Source of the DNA: Seleniivibrio sp.
GTDB lineage: Bacteria > Chrysiogenota > Deferribacteres > Deferribacterales > Geovibrionaceae
Assembly (NCBI RefSeq): GCF_021209385.1
Contig: NZ_JAJOIL010000005.1
Coordinates: forward strand, 16,877-80,876
Direction of reading: 5' to 3'
DNA: 64,000 nt
The position numbers and the translations under genes are program-made. The stretch's first letter is position 1. Each line of letters starts with the position of its first letter. Shown here in pieces: positions 28,132 to 36,899 of the stretch. Below the pieces are notes generated by a model. It was given only the letters and a program-made list of their open reading frames with translations, searched no databases and was not told the DNA's origin.

Positions 28132-29046
28132 TTACTCCGGTAAATCCGCGACCTTGGAAACGTTTTCAACGGTCACGTTTTTGTCTATTTTTTTGATGAG
28201 CCCCGCAAGAACCTGTCCTGCTCCCACCTCTATGAATCTGTCCACCCCTGAGTTTACCATATTTTTTATCAGGGTTGTCCATAAAACTGCTCCGTCCACC
28301 TGTCTGCAAAGCGCATCGTAAACATCAGCAGAGTTCTTTTCTTCTTTAGCATCAACGTTATTGAACACAGGAGTGTTCAGGTCTTTTATGACTATGTTAT
28401 TTTTGAGGTAATCCGCCATCTTCTCTCTGGCGGGTCTCATGAGCGAGCAGTGGAAGGGTGCTGAAACCGGAAGCAGAAGAGCTCTTTTCGCTCCTTTTGC
28501 CTTTATCTTCTCTGAGAATTCTTCAACCGCTTCTTTATGCCCTGCAACAACTATCTGTCCGGGGCAGTTAAAGTTTGCGGGTTCAACAACCTTAACGCCG
28601 GAAACCTCTTTACAGGTTTCAACAACCGCCTCGTCGTCTATACCCATAACAGCAGCCATAGCGCCGACGCCCACAGGTACGGCGTCCTGCATGAACTTTC
28701 CTCTGTTGTGGACGGCAAGAACGCCCTCTTCAAATGTGAAGCCGCCAGCCGCAACAACCGCAGAATATTCCCCCAGAGAATGTCCGGCGAAATAATCCGC
28801 CTTAACTCTGTTTTTAAGCACTTCCCAGATACCGACACTCATTGTGAGCAGTGCGGGTTGGGTGTTGTATGTGGTTTTAAGTTCCTCTTCGGAACCTTCA
28901 AACATTATCTTTGTCAGGCTGTAGCCCAGAGCCGAATCAGCCTTATCGAAAATCGCTTTAACTTCCGGCATGGCATCATAAAAATCCTTTCCCATGCCTA
29001 CGAACTGTGACCCCTGTCCGGGGAAAACAACCGCTGTCTTACCCAT
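28132..29046 (-). CDS. fabD: Malonyl-CoA:ACP transacylase
   Basis: 304 residues. Active-site serine in FAGHSLGEYSAVVAAG, N-terminal FPGQGSQFVGMGKDF, and catalytic His in PVSAPFHCSLM. Loads malonate on ACP. Followed by fabG after 2 nt; preceded by an interspersed repeat that separates it from fabH. Confidence 0.96.
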   Translation of the reverse strand: MGKTAVVFPGQGSQFVGMGKDFYDAMPEVKAIFDKADSALGYSLTKIMFEGSEEELKTTYNTQPALLTMSVGIWEVLKNRVKADYFAGHSLGEYSAVVAAGGFTFEEGVLAVHNRGKFMQDAVPVGVGAMAAVMGIDDEAVVETCKEVSGVKVVEPANFNCPGQIVVAGHKEAVEEFSEKIKAKGAKRALLLPVSAPFHCSLMRPAREKMADYLKNNIVIKDLNTPVFNNVDAKEEKNSADVYDALCRQVDGAVLWTTLIKNMVNSGVDRFIEVGAGQVLAGLIKKIDKNVTVENVSKVADLPE

Positions 29047-29066
29047 TATATATGTCTCCTTATATC

Positions 29067-29148
29067 TCCCCCTTTATAAAAGGGGGATTAAGGGGGATTT
29101 AATTAAGAAAATCCACCCCGACCCTCCTTTGCTAAAGGAGGGAGGGAA
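29067..29148. repeat. Interspersed double-palindrome repeat, family 1, copy A
   Basis: Left palindrome CCCCCTTT...AAAAGGGGG (29068-29086) with a second AGGGGGATT, a spacer with AAAATCCACCCC, and right palindrome CCCTCCTTT-GCT-AAAGGAGGG (29122-29142). Two more copies occur at 32064 and 51407. It sits inside the fab operon between fabH and fabD, where it would form hairpins in the mRNA. Confidence 0.85.
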
Positions 29149-29152
29149 ATAA

Positions 29153-30130
29153 TCAGAACGTAAACGCCATGCTTCCCCATGTAAGTCCGCCGCCGAATGC
29201 CGCAGACACAACGTTGTGTCCGCGCTGTATACGTCCGTCGCGTACAGCCTGATCAAGCGCCGTGGGGATAGTTGCCGCTGACGTGTTCCCATAGTTTGTA
29301 AGGTTAATTATCACCTTCTCTTTGTCAAGTCCAAGTCTCTTCGCAGCCGCGTCGATGATACGCAGATTTGCCTGATGAGGAATCATCCAGTCAATCTGGT
29401 CGGATGAAAATCCGGCAGCATCCGCCGCTTCCTGTGCCGCATCCGCCATAGCCCGCACGGCAATTTTGAACACATCGTTGCCCTTCATTTTTATCATGTG
29501 GTCGATGGCGGGTTCATTTATCATTTTTTTCAGATACTGCGATCCGAGATTGTCCTGTTTAAGAAGCTCGCCGTATTCCCCATCGGCATAGTTGAATATG
29601 CTTCTGATGCCGGGTGTGGAATCAGCAGAGACAACAGCCGCACCCGCTCCGTCACCGAAAAGGATGCATGTCGATCTGTCGCGCCAGTCAACGCATGCTG
29701 TGAGATGTTCCGCACCGATGACCAGAATATTTCTGGCACCTCCGGAGCGTATCATGCCATCAGCGACACGCACTCCGTAAAGGAAGCCTGAACATGCCGC
29801 AGCAATGTCAAACGCCATGCACGGCTTTGCGCCGAGTTTGTATTGAACTCTGCAAGCTGTTGAAGGCATTATGGTATCCGGAGAAAGTGTACCAACTATG
29901 ATGGCGTCAAGCTCGTTAGCGTTCAGCCCAGCCATTTCAAGCGCTCTCTTACCTGCTTCCGTTGCCATATCGCTGCAGGATTCTTCTTCTGCAACGTGCC
30001 TCTGCTTTATACCTGTGCGGGTTACGATCCATTCATCCGAAGTATCAAGAAATTGAGCGATATCATCATTGGTCATTATTTTAGAAGGGAAATAGGAACC
30101 GGTTCCTGTGAATCTTGAATATATACTCAT
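29153..30130 (-). CDS. fabH: Beta-ketoacyl-ACP synthase III
   Basis: 325 residues. Starts fatty-acid synthesis by condensing acetyl-CoA (or a branched acyl-CoA) with malonyl-ACP. Catalytic Cys in FDIAAACSGFLYGV, His in WMIPHQANLRIID and Asn in NLTNYGNTSAATIP. The N-terminal motif GTGSYFPSKIMTNDD is typical. 83-nt gap from plsX. Confidence 0.96.
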   Translation of the reverse strand: MSIYSRFTGTGSYFPSKIMTNDDIAQFLDTSDEWIVTRTGIKQRHVAEEESCSDMATEAGKRALEMAGLNANELDAIIVGTLSPDTIMPSTACRVQYKLGAKPCMAFDIAAACSGFLYGVRVADGMIRSGGARNILVIGAEHLTACVDWRDRSTCILFGDGAGAAVVSADSTPGIRSIFNYADGEYGELLKQDNLGSQYLKKMINEPAIDHMIKMKGNDVFKIAVRAMADAAQEAADAAGFSSDQIDWMIPHQANLRIIDAAAKRLGLDKEKVIINLTNYGNTSAATIPTALDQAVRDGRIQRGHNVVSAAFGGGLTWGSMAFTF

Positions 30131-30213
30131 GCGCCACCTGAAAGTTCAGCAAAAATTAATTAGTTACCATGTCGAACTTTTCGGGAACATTGTTCCAGAA
30201 ACAGACATTTTTG

Positions 30214-31236
30214 TCAACTCGTAATACCTGTGTCTGCTTTGGGGAGGGCTTTCTCTATCTGGTCATTGAGTTTTTGCTTCGCAAGCTCATACGCCATTTT
30301 GATACTGTATTTCACAGCGGTGGAATTTGAGCTTCCGTGACCTATGATACATACGCCGTTTACCCCGAGAAGAGGTGCGCCGCCGTATGATGAGTGATCC
30401 GCCTTCTTTTTGATCCTTTTAAGCGCGGGGATCATGAAGAGAGCGCCTATTTTTGAAAGTGTGGATGAGCGTATTTCATCCTTAAGCATTTTTGAAATAT
30501 ACCAGCCTGCGGACTCGGACACCTTAAGCGCCACGTTTCCGGCAAACCCGTCAACAACTATAACGTCGGAAGTGCCTCTGAAAAGATCTTTGCCTTCGAC
30601 ATTGCCGTAAAAGTTGATGACACCGCGGTTTCCAAGTTCTGAAAGTTCTTTGAAAACCGTTTTGGTGGTCTCGTTCCCTTTAACGTCCTCTTCGCCCACA
30701 GACATAAGACCGACGGTGGGTTTCTCTTTTTCCATCACGATAGATGCATACGCACTCGCCATGATTGCAAACTGAATGTAGTTTTCAACCTTGCAGTCAA
30801 CGTTAGCACCCACGTCGCACATCACGGTATGCCCTTTAACTGTGGGCATGACAGCAGCGATGGCGGGACGGTCTATCCCGGGAAGAGTTTTCAGCACCAT
30901 TTTGGCAACAGCCATGACAGCGCCGGTGTTACCCGCACTGTAAAATGCCGCGCCGCTTCCGTCTTTCACAAGACGCAGACCTTCATGGATAGAGGAATTC
31001 CTCTTTGCCCTGATAATCTGTGAAGGAAGGTCATCCATAGTGACGACCTGATCGGCATGAACAATTTCGATATTTTTCGAGGCTTTCGGACCACAGGCAT
31101 CAAGCTCTGCTTTGACCTGTTTCTCATCCCCGACAAGGATAAGTTCAGTTCCGAATTCCTGAACAGCTATAACGGCACCCTTGACAATCTCATGCGGGGC
31201 GTAGTCTCCCCCCATGGCATCAACGACGACTTTCAT
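30214..31236 (-). CDS. plsX: Phosphate acyltransferase
   Basis: 340 residues. Converts acyl-ACP to acyl-phosphate for phospholipid synthesis. Family motifs VVDAMGGDYAPHEIVKGA, FYSAGNTGAVMA, VDGFAGNVALK and GGAPLLGVNGVCIIGHGSS. Starts one base after the rpmF stop, which is the usual rpmF-plsX coupling. Confidence 0.96.
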   Translation of the reverse strand: MKVVVDAMGGDYAPHEIVKGAVIAVQEFGTELILVGDEKQVKAELDACGPKASKNIEIVHADQVVTMDDLPSQIIRAKRNSSIHEGLRLVKDGSGAAFYSAGNTGAVMAVAKMVLKTLPGIDRPAIAAVMPTVKGHTVMCDVGANVDCKVENYIQFAIMASAYASIVMEKEKPTVGLMSVGEEDVKGNETTKTVFKELSELGNRGVINFYGNVEGKDLFRGTSDVIVVDGFAGNVALKVSESAGWYISKMLKDEIRSSTLSKIGALFMIPALKRIKKKADHSSYGGAPLLGVNGVCIIGHGSSNSTAVKYSIKMAYELAKQKLNDQIEKALPKADTGITS

Positions 31237-31237
31237 G

Positions 31238-31420
31238 TTATATCTCTTCTTTCGCCACTACCTGTTTCTTGTTGTAATACCCGCATGAAGGACATACTCT
31301 GTGGTTGAGCTTAAGCTCGCCGCAGTTTGAGCATTTGCTGTAAGCCATTGTTGTTGCATGGTGATGGCTTCTTCTGTTGCCCTTTTTCATTCTGGAAGTT
31401 TTACCCTTCGGTACACCCAT
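31238..31420 (-). CDS. rpmF: Ribosomal protein bL32
   Basis: 60 residues. GVPKGKTSRMKKGNRRSHH at the N-terminus and a four-Cys zinc ribbon (CSNCGELKLNHRVCPSCGYY), the zinc-binding form of bL32. Between yceD and plsX as in most bacteria. Confidence 0.97.
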   Translation of the reverse strand: MGVPKGKTSRMKKGNRRSHHHATTMAYSKCSNCGELKLNHRVCPSCGYYNKKQVVAKEEI

Positions 31421-31463
31421 TTTAATACTCCTGTATCAGAGTAGCTGTGTCATCTGCACAGCC

Positions 31464-31961
31464 TCAATTATTTTTTAATTTATCAAGTCCCGACCATCTG
31501 GGGTCGGTCACGTCTTTGCATTTACATTTGCCAAGGTTGAGGTTCTCTCCGCACTGGGGACAAAGCCCTTTGCAGTCCTCTCCGCATATCATTCTGACGG
31601 GGAGGTGAAATACAACCTCCTGACGGACTATCTCCTCGAGATTTATCTCGTCCTCTTCCACCCAGCAGACGCCCATATCGTCGTCTGTAAGCTCCGTCTC
31701 TTCTTTAACATCCTCAAGACTCTGACGCATAAGCTGTATGCCCGCGGTCTGTTTTCCGAACCCTGTCACAGGTTCCAGACATCTGGCGCAGGGCGCTTCA
31801 AAACTGTAGCTGAACTCAACATCCAGAAACAGTCCCGAATCTGTGGGGATGAGCTCCGCAGAGAAGTTCTCCACGTTAACCTTCATGTCGTCTTCGGTAA
31901 AGGCGAAGTCTCCCTCGAAATGTCCGCCTTCCGCAAGAAGTTCTTCAAAAGACAGCTTCAC
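31464..31961 (-). CDS. DUF177/YceD family protein
   Basis: 165 residues from GTG 31961 (VKLSFEELL), which has AGGAG 8 nt upstream; the track start is a TTG 13 codons earlier without a clear SD. Seen: CARCLEP in the middle and a C-terminal Cys-rich zinc-like segment (CGEDCKGLCPQCGENLN then CKC) that defines the family. YceD homologues are linked to 23S rRNA maturation and sit before rpmF; the molecular role is not settled. First gene of the long fab operon. Confidence 0.87.
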   Translation of the reverse strand: MKLSFEELLAEGGHFEGDFAFTEDDMKVNVENFSAELIPTDSGLFLDVEFSYSFEAPCARCLEPVTGFGKQTAGIQLMRQSLEDVKEETELTDDDMGVCWVEEDEINLEEIVRQEVVFHLPVRMICGEDCKGLCPQCGENLNLGKCKCKDVTDPRWSGLDKLKNN

Positions 31962-32063
31962 GATATCAACTCCTGAAAGCCCTGACCGTTTAAGGGTCAA
32001 AGAGCAACAATACTAGTCATACAAATTCTGAAAGTCAAGTTTATTTTATCGCCCTGTTCCACA

Positions 32064-32150
32064 AGCCCCTTCAATGAAGGAGTACCAAGGGTGATTTACA
32101 TTTACTATTAAGAAAATCCACCCCAACCCTCCTTTGTTAAAGGAGGGAGA
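32064..32150. repeat. Interspersed double-palindrome repeat, family 1, copy B (left half degenerate)
   Basis: The right half is well kept: ATTAAGAAAATCCACCCC, then CCCTCCTTT-GTT-AAAGGAGGG (32127-32147). The left half (AGCCCCTTCAATGAAGGAG...AAGGGTGATTTA) has decayed. It lies between the hisE stop and the yceD gene region. Confidence 0.75.
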
Positions 32151-32156
32151 AAGTCC

Positions 32157-32459
32157 TTATTTTCGTATACCCGAATGCCCGAAACGCTCTGTGAGCACTG
32201 CCGTGACTTCCTCAAAAGCTACGCCTCTCATTTCAAGAGCAACTATCATATGATATAAATAGTCGGCAGCTTCACCTGCCACGTCTCTGTCAGTTTCGAC
32301 AAGGATAGCCTTTATAAGTTCCGCGTTCTCCTCGCCAAGTTTTTTAATTATCTTGTTGGTGCCGCCCTGCAATAGCTTACAGGTATATGATTCGTCTGAC
32401 GGATTCGCTTTTCGCTCGCGAACCACATCGACAAGTTTGCCGATTATTGATACATCCAT
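32157..32459 (-). CDS. hisE: Phosphoribosyl-ATP pyrophosphohydrolase
   Basis: 100 residues. Second step of histidine synthesis. MazG-like all-helical fold with the acidic motif GEENAELIKAILVETD and EAADYLYHMIVAL. It is a stand-alone hisE, not fused to hisI. Begins 4 nt after hisF; followed by a repeat element. Confidence 0.92.
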   Translation of the reverse strand: MDVSIIGKLVDVVRERKANPSDESYTCKLLQGGTNKIIKKLGEENAELIKAILVETDRDVAGEAADYLYHMIVALEMRGVAFEEVTAVLTERFGHSGIRK

Positions 32460-32463
32460 CGCC

Positions 32464-33231
32464 TTACTCCGTTATCCTCACCGGAACGTTGCGTTCCGCA
32501 AGAAACTTTTTAACTTCGCCTACGGAATATTCCCGAAAGTGAAAAATGCTAGCAGCAAGCGCTGCGTCCGCCTTTCCCTCTGTCAGTCCGTCATATATAT
32601 GCTGAGGGTTGCCTACGCCTCCGCTGGCGATAACAGGTATTCCCACAGCCTCAGCAACGGCACGGTTAAGCCCGTTGTCATATCCGTCCTTTGTTCCGTC
32701 GCAATCCATGCTTGTAAGTAAAATCTCGCCCGAACCGAAACTCTCCATCTTCGCCGCCCATTCAAGAACGTCTATCCCCGTGGCATTTCGTCCGCCATGG
32801 GTATAGACCTCCCAGCCCTCGCCATTATGTCTGCGTTTTGCATCTATGGCAACGACGATACACTGGGAACCGAACCGGAGCGCCGCTTCTTTTACAAACT
32901 CCGGTCGATGCACAGCCGCAGTGTTTATCGACACCTTGTCCGCGCCGGAGTTCAGCAGATTTCTGATATCCTTTATCTCGCGAACGCCTCCGCCCACCGT
33001 AACAGGCATAAAAACACGTTCAGCCGTGCGTGCAACAACATCAAGAATTATGCCTCTGTTGTCTGAACTGGCTGTTATATCAAGAAAAGTAAGTTCATCT
33101 GCGCCCTGTGCGTCATATATTTCGGCAACCTCCACAGGGTCGCCGGCATCTCTGAGATTTACAAAATTCGTACCCTTAACAACCCGTCCGTCTTTAACAT
33201 CCAGACAGGGAATAATGCGTTTTGCCAGCAT
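32464..33231 (-). CDS. hisF: Imidazole glycerol phosphate synthase, cyclase subunit
   Basis: 255 residues, TIM barrel. Catalytic Asp in [15 protein letters not shown] and in [15 protein letters not shown]; phosphate-binding VTVGGGVRE and VIASGGVGN. Works with HisH (not in the window). In an operon with hisE. No His-rich leader peptide was seen upstream. Confidence 0.96.
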   Translation of the reverse strand: MLAKRIIPCLDVKDGRVVKGTNFVNLRDAGDPVEVAEIYDAQGADELTFLDITASSDNRGIILDVVARTAERVFMPVTVGGGVREIKDIRNLLNSGADKVSINTAAVHRPEFVKEAALRFGSQCIVVAIDAKRRHNGEGWEVYTHGGRNATGIDVLEWAAKMESFGSGEILLTSMDCDGTKDGYDNGLNRAVAEAVGIPVIASGGVGNPQHIYDGLTEGKADAALAASIFHFREYSVGEVKKFLAERNVPVRITE

Positions 33232-33293
33232 AATTATACCTTTAATAATATTGTACGAAAATAATGGACTAAATAGAGAAAAGGGTCAAGAAA

Positions 33294-33950
33294 TTAAAAG
33301 TTGAGCTGAACTTCCCTGCCCTTTATGGTCAGACATCCGTCCTTCGTCATCTGTTTTATGACGCGGGACAGGTTTTCAGGGGTACTGCCCAGAAGCACAG
33401 CCAGCTCGCATCTGGGAACAGGCAGGCGGAACCGTCTGTTACGCTCCCTTTTTGAAAACTGCTCAAGGTATGCGCAAAGACGTTCCCGCGTGCCGTTCAG
33501 CGCATGGGATTCTATCAGCCCGACAAGATGCACCATATCCAATGCACACCTTTGAAGCTGGTTTTCCAGAAGCTCACTGTCCGCCATAATGAGCTTCTTT
33601 ATACAGTCCCTCTCCACCATGAGGATTTCCGAATTTTCAAGCGTCATGGCACCGAAAAGACTTTTTGTTACCACAATGCCCGAATCGCTGAGTTCACCGG
33701 GAAAAATGTACTTAATTGTTATCTCTCTGCCGTCCTCCCGTATCCTGTTCAAACGAACAAGTCCGTTCACAAGAAAACAACAGTGCGCCGAATTTTCTCC
33801 CTGCGCAAAAAGAACCTCCTGCCTTCCGTAGCGGACAAAACTGCTTTTCGACATGACAGCATCCGCAAGCGCCTTAGTATGCTTTCTGAACCTCAGACGG
33901 ACAAAATCGTCCACAGCATCTTTTTTTCCCGAAATCTTAACATGTGTCAA
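33294..33950 (-). CDS. Crp/Fnr family transcriptional regulator
   Basis: 218 residues. An N-terminal cyclic-nucleotide-binding-like domain (LFAQGENSAHCCFLVNGLVRL) and a C-terminal winged helix-turn-helix with RCELAVLLGSTPENLSRVIKQM. The Cys pattern of oxygen-sensing FNR (N-terminal cluster of three Cys) is absent, so it is not a classical FNR; ligand unknown. It is divergent from the TonB-receptor/ABC operon across a 101-bp gap, which makes it a candidate regulator of that operon. Confidence 0.87.
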   Translation of the reverse strand: MTHVKISGKKDAVDDFVRLRFRKHTKALADAVMSKSSFVRYGRQEVLFAQGENSAHCCFLVNGLVRLNRIREDGREITIKYIFPGELSDSGIVVTKSLFGAMTLENSEILMVERDCIKKLIMADSELLENQLQRCALDMVHLVGLIESHALNGTRERLCAYLEQFSKRERNRRFRLPVPRCELAVLLGSTPENLSRVIKQMTKDGCLTIKGREVQLNF

Positions 33951-33987
33951 TGAATCCCACCTTTATTAATGATACTAAAAATCAATA

Positions 33988-34016
33988 TCAACTGATTCGG
34001 AATTTTTGTCAACTGA
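33988..34016 (+). promoter_or_regulatory. Direct repeat TCAACTGA in the divergent control region
   Basis: Two identical TCAACTGA boxes (33988-33995 and 34009-34016) lie 21 bp apart, two helical turns, so they face the same side of the DNA. They are followed by an inverted repeat CATAC-N6-GTATG (34020-34035) just before the receptor SD. Possible binding sites for the adjacent Crp/Fnr protein or for a metal regulator; inference only. Confidence 0.35.
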
Positions 34017-34051
34017 AAACATACCAACAAGTATGATATCCGGAGGTTATT

Positions 34052-36150
34052 ATGAAGAAACTTCTGCCGGCGGCCGTTGTGCTGCTTCTGGCATCAACGG
34101 CATCTGCGGACAAAAACAGCATGATGCAGGACACCATCTATTTTGAGACGGTGAAAGTAACGGACACAGCCGTTTCGGAAGGACAAACGCTTCAGTCCAC
34201 CAGTGCGACCGTTCAGGAAAAGAAGAAGAGCAACAATATTGCGGATTTCATTGAACAGGATCCTGAAATCAGCCTTAAACGCAGGAGCGCTTTCGGCGAC
34301 AGCGGCGATATTCTCACTATAAGAGGGCAGAGCGGTCAGCGTATCATGCTGAACCTAGACGGACGCAATCTGAACTCAACAGGCGTTAACGGCGGCAACT
34401 ACATAGATTTCAACACGATCCCGCTGGATAACATCGAAAAGATTGAAATAATCAAGGGCGGAAGCAGTGCAGAATACGGGAATAACGCTATCGGCGGCGT
34501 TATCAACGCATACACAAGGCGCCCGGCAAGCGATCCGTCAATAACCTTTTACGGAACTATGGGCGGATGGAACGCAAGCGACGACTTTATGAACCTTCGG
34601 GGCAGTTATTCCCAGAAATTCGGCAATCTGGGCATCAGTCTGGGCATGAGCCGTCAGGAGGCTGACGCGTACCTCTGGAACAACGACTACCGCTCAACTC
34701 ACATAGCTCCGAAGTTATATCTCACAACACCGTGGAAAGGTGAGTTCATCGCGGGACTTGACTACACAAAAACACGCAGAGGACTGATAAAGAATAACCG
34801 CGCGTCCCTGGACCCTGATTCCGACGGATGGAGCCAGACAATAAACTCTGACTCCCCACTCTCACTCGGTGACGTATTCTCCGGCGCGCCGGTGGAAAAG
34901 CTATGTCTGTCATAGGTGAAGGCGCACACTCAAACGTCGAGAAAAAGCTATACAGCACGTCATATTCTCAGCCCATAGGAAGCAGCGTCTACTTTGAGCT
35001 GTCGGCATACAAAAACGACGAGGACAGGTCTGACATCAACTATTCCGACGGCACCGGAGGCGTTGCGGCGGGTGAACTGGTTCTGGACAGAGAGGTTGAA
35101 GTTGACAGCAGCTACGGGTACAAAGCTAAAGTTGATGCCGAATTCGGAGTGCACAATGTAATTTTCGGAGCGGAACAGAAGAACCTCAGAGGCGGCGAGA
35201 TCGACGTAAACTACGTTGCCGCAAGCTGGAAAGGCAGCATTGCCAGTTCCGATTCCGACCACAAAATATACAACACGGGCGTCTTCGTTTCCGATTCATG
35301 GAAACTCACCGACAGATTTACAATTGACCTCGGTCTGCGTTTCGACGATTACGAGGCGAGCCAGCTCAAAAGCGGAAGCAGGGTCAAATATGACGACAGC
35401 AAGGTAACGCCAAAACTCGGCGCCACATATGCACTCACTCCGTCGGACAAAATAGGAATGTTCGTCTACCAGAGCTACAGAACCCCTGTCGCAAACGAGA
35501 TGAACCACTACATTGACGGATTAAGCTATTCCATGCTGGCGGCTAAAGACCTTAAAGCGGAAACGGCAAACGCGATCGACCTTGTTTACAAGCACACTTT
35601 CGGTTCAAAAGGTTTTGCGAAAGTGTCCGCTTTTTACTATGACATTGACGATTATCTCCTTTTCGGGAGCAAACCGGACGGCACCAGCGGACGCATCGCA
35701 TATAATATTGATAACGCGAAATTCACTGGCGTAAGCACCGACGGAAGATACAACGTAACATCAAAACTCAGCCTGAACGCCGGTCTTGCATGGCAGAAAA
35801 CTGAAAAAGAGGGAGACCCCGTCGCAGATGCATATTCAGACTATGCAGACGACAAGGTTGACTACATCCCCGACTGGAAAGGTACAGCAGGCGCAAGCTG
35901 GAAATTTTCCGAAAAATTCACTCTGGACGCATCACTCAATTATGTGGGGGAGCGCAGTTACTTCTATTACGGCAAATCGCGCGAGCTTGACCCATATACA
36001 ACAGTTGATGCAGGACTGACATACGCTATGTCCGAACACACAACACTTGAGGTCTATGCGGAAAACCTGCTGAACAGAACCATAGAAGAACAGTACGGCT
36101 ACCCCACTGTAGGTCTGATACTCGGCGCAAGCGTCAAGCTGGTGTTCTGA
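34052..36150 (+). pseudogene. TonB-dependent outer-membrane receptor, interrupted by a frameshift
   Basis: Two ORFs (34052-34915 in one frame, 34903-36150 in another) together make one receptor of about 700 residues. Part 1: signal peptide, TonB-box-like ETVKVTDTA, plug domain with LTIRGQSGQRIMLNLDGRN and EKIEIIKGGSSAEYGNNAIGGVI. Part 2: beta-barrel ending VYAENLLNRTIEEQYG...KLVF with terminal Phe. The frame changes between about 34880 and 34905 near GGTGGAAAAGC; one extra base would restore a continuous frame. No classical slippery heptamer is in phase. Either a recent mutation, a sequencing error, or less likely programmed shifting. Likely substrate: iron, haem, siderophore or corrinoid, from the ABC genes that follow. 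Confidence 0.85.
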
Positions 36151-36899
36151 TGAAAAACATGATGAATCCCGAAGCGAAATGGGACAAAAAAGCGCTTACA
36201 TATCCGAGATACACATCATCCGAGGATACATATGAAGCAAAGATCATCCGCACTCTGGAGGGTGCGGATGTCTCCTTTAAAGGGAAACGTGTTCTGGACG
36301 TAGGCTGCGGAAGCGGCAAATTCACCCTCAGAATTGCAAAAGAGGCGGCATCGGTTCTCGGCACGGACATTTCCTCCCAAATGCTCAGAATACTCCATGA
36401 GGATGCCGAAAAAGAGGGGGCGGATAATCTCCGCTCCCTCAAATGCACCTTTGACGATTTCGACCCGAAAGGCGAAAAATTCGATATCGTCTTCGCCTCC
36501 GTAACGCCCGCAGTAAGGACAGAAGAGCATTTCAGAAGGGTGACTGAACTTGCGGGAGAACGCGTCGTATACATCGGCTGGGCAGGCAGAAAAGAATCGG
36601 AAATGCTCTATGCCATATATGAAAGATGCGGCATAACACCCAAAATATTCAACGACGTTCCCGTGCTTAAAGAATGGCTGGCGAAACAGAACATCCCATA
36701 TAAAACAATACCAGTCGAAGAGACATGGGTGAGAACTTATGACCGTGCAAAGGCGGAAGCCCTCTGCATGGAAGCAATAGAGGACAATGCTTCCGGCGCC
36801 TGCATCAAAACCGTCGCGCCGCTGCTTGACACCATGGCGGGTGCGGACGGCAGAATAACAGACAGGATGCATGTCAAAATGGAGATGATAATATGGTAA
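36150..36899 (+). CDS. Class I SAM-dependent methyltransferase in a metal-uptake operon
   Basis: 249 residues. SAM motif I VLDVGCGSGKFTLRIA (about 50-65) and the acidic FDIVFASVTPAV are clear; the C-terminal half is not one I recognise. The ATG overlaps the receptor stop by 1 nt (TGATG), and the stop overlaps the substrate-binding-protein gene by 7 nt, so it is an integral member of the operon. Methyltransferases are not usual parts of FecBCDE systems; it could modify the imported ligand. Substrate unknown. Confidence 0.8.
   Translation: MKNMMNPEAKWDKKALTYPRYTSSEDTYEAKIIRTLEGADVSFKGKRVLDVGCGSGKFTLRIAKEAASVLGTDISSQMLRILHEDAEKEGADNLRSLKCTFDDFDPKGEKFDIVFASVTPAVRTEEHFRRVTELAGERVVYIGWAGRKESEMLYAIYERCGITPKIFNDVPVLKEWLAKQNIPYKTIPVEETWVRTYDRAKAEALCMEAIEDNASGACIKTVAPLLDTMAGADGRITDRMHVKMEMIIW

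Noticed and set aside
33960-34000. FNR box or Fur box before the TonB receptor
   Set aside because: ATCAATATCAACTGAT only loosely resembles TTGAT-N4-ATCAA, and no 19-bp Fur palindrome is present.
34885-34912. Programmed -1 frameshift in the TonB receptor
   Set aside because: The G-GAA-AAG sequence is in phase, but it is not an X-XXY-YYZ slippery site, and I see no stimulatory hairpin; mutation or error is more likely.
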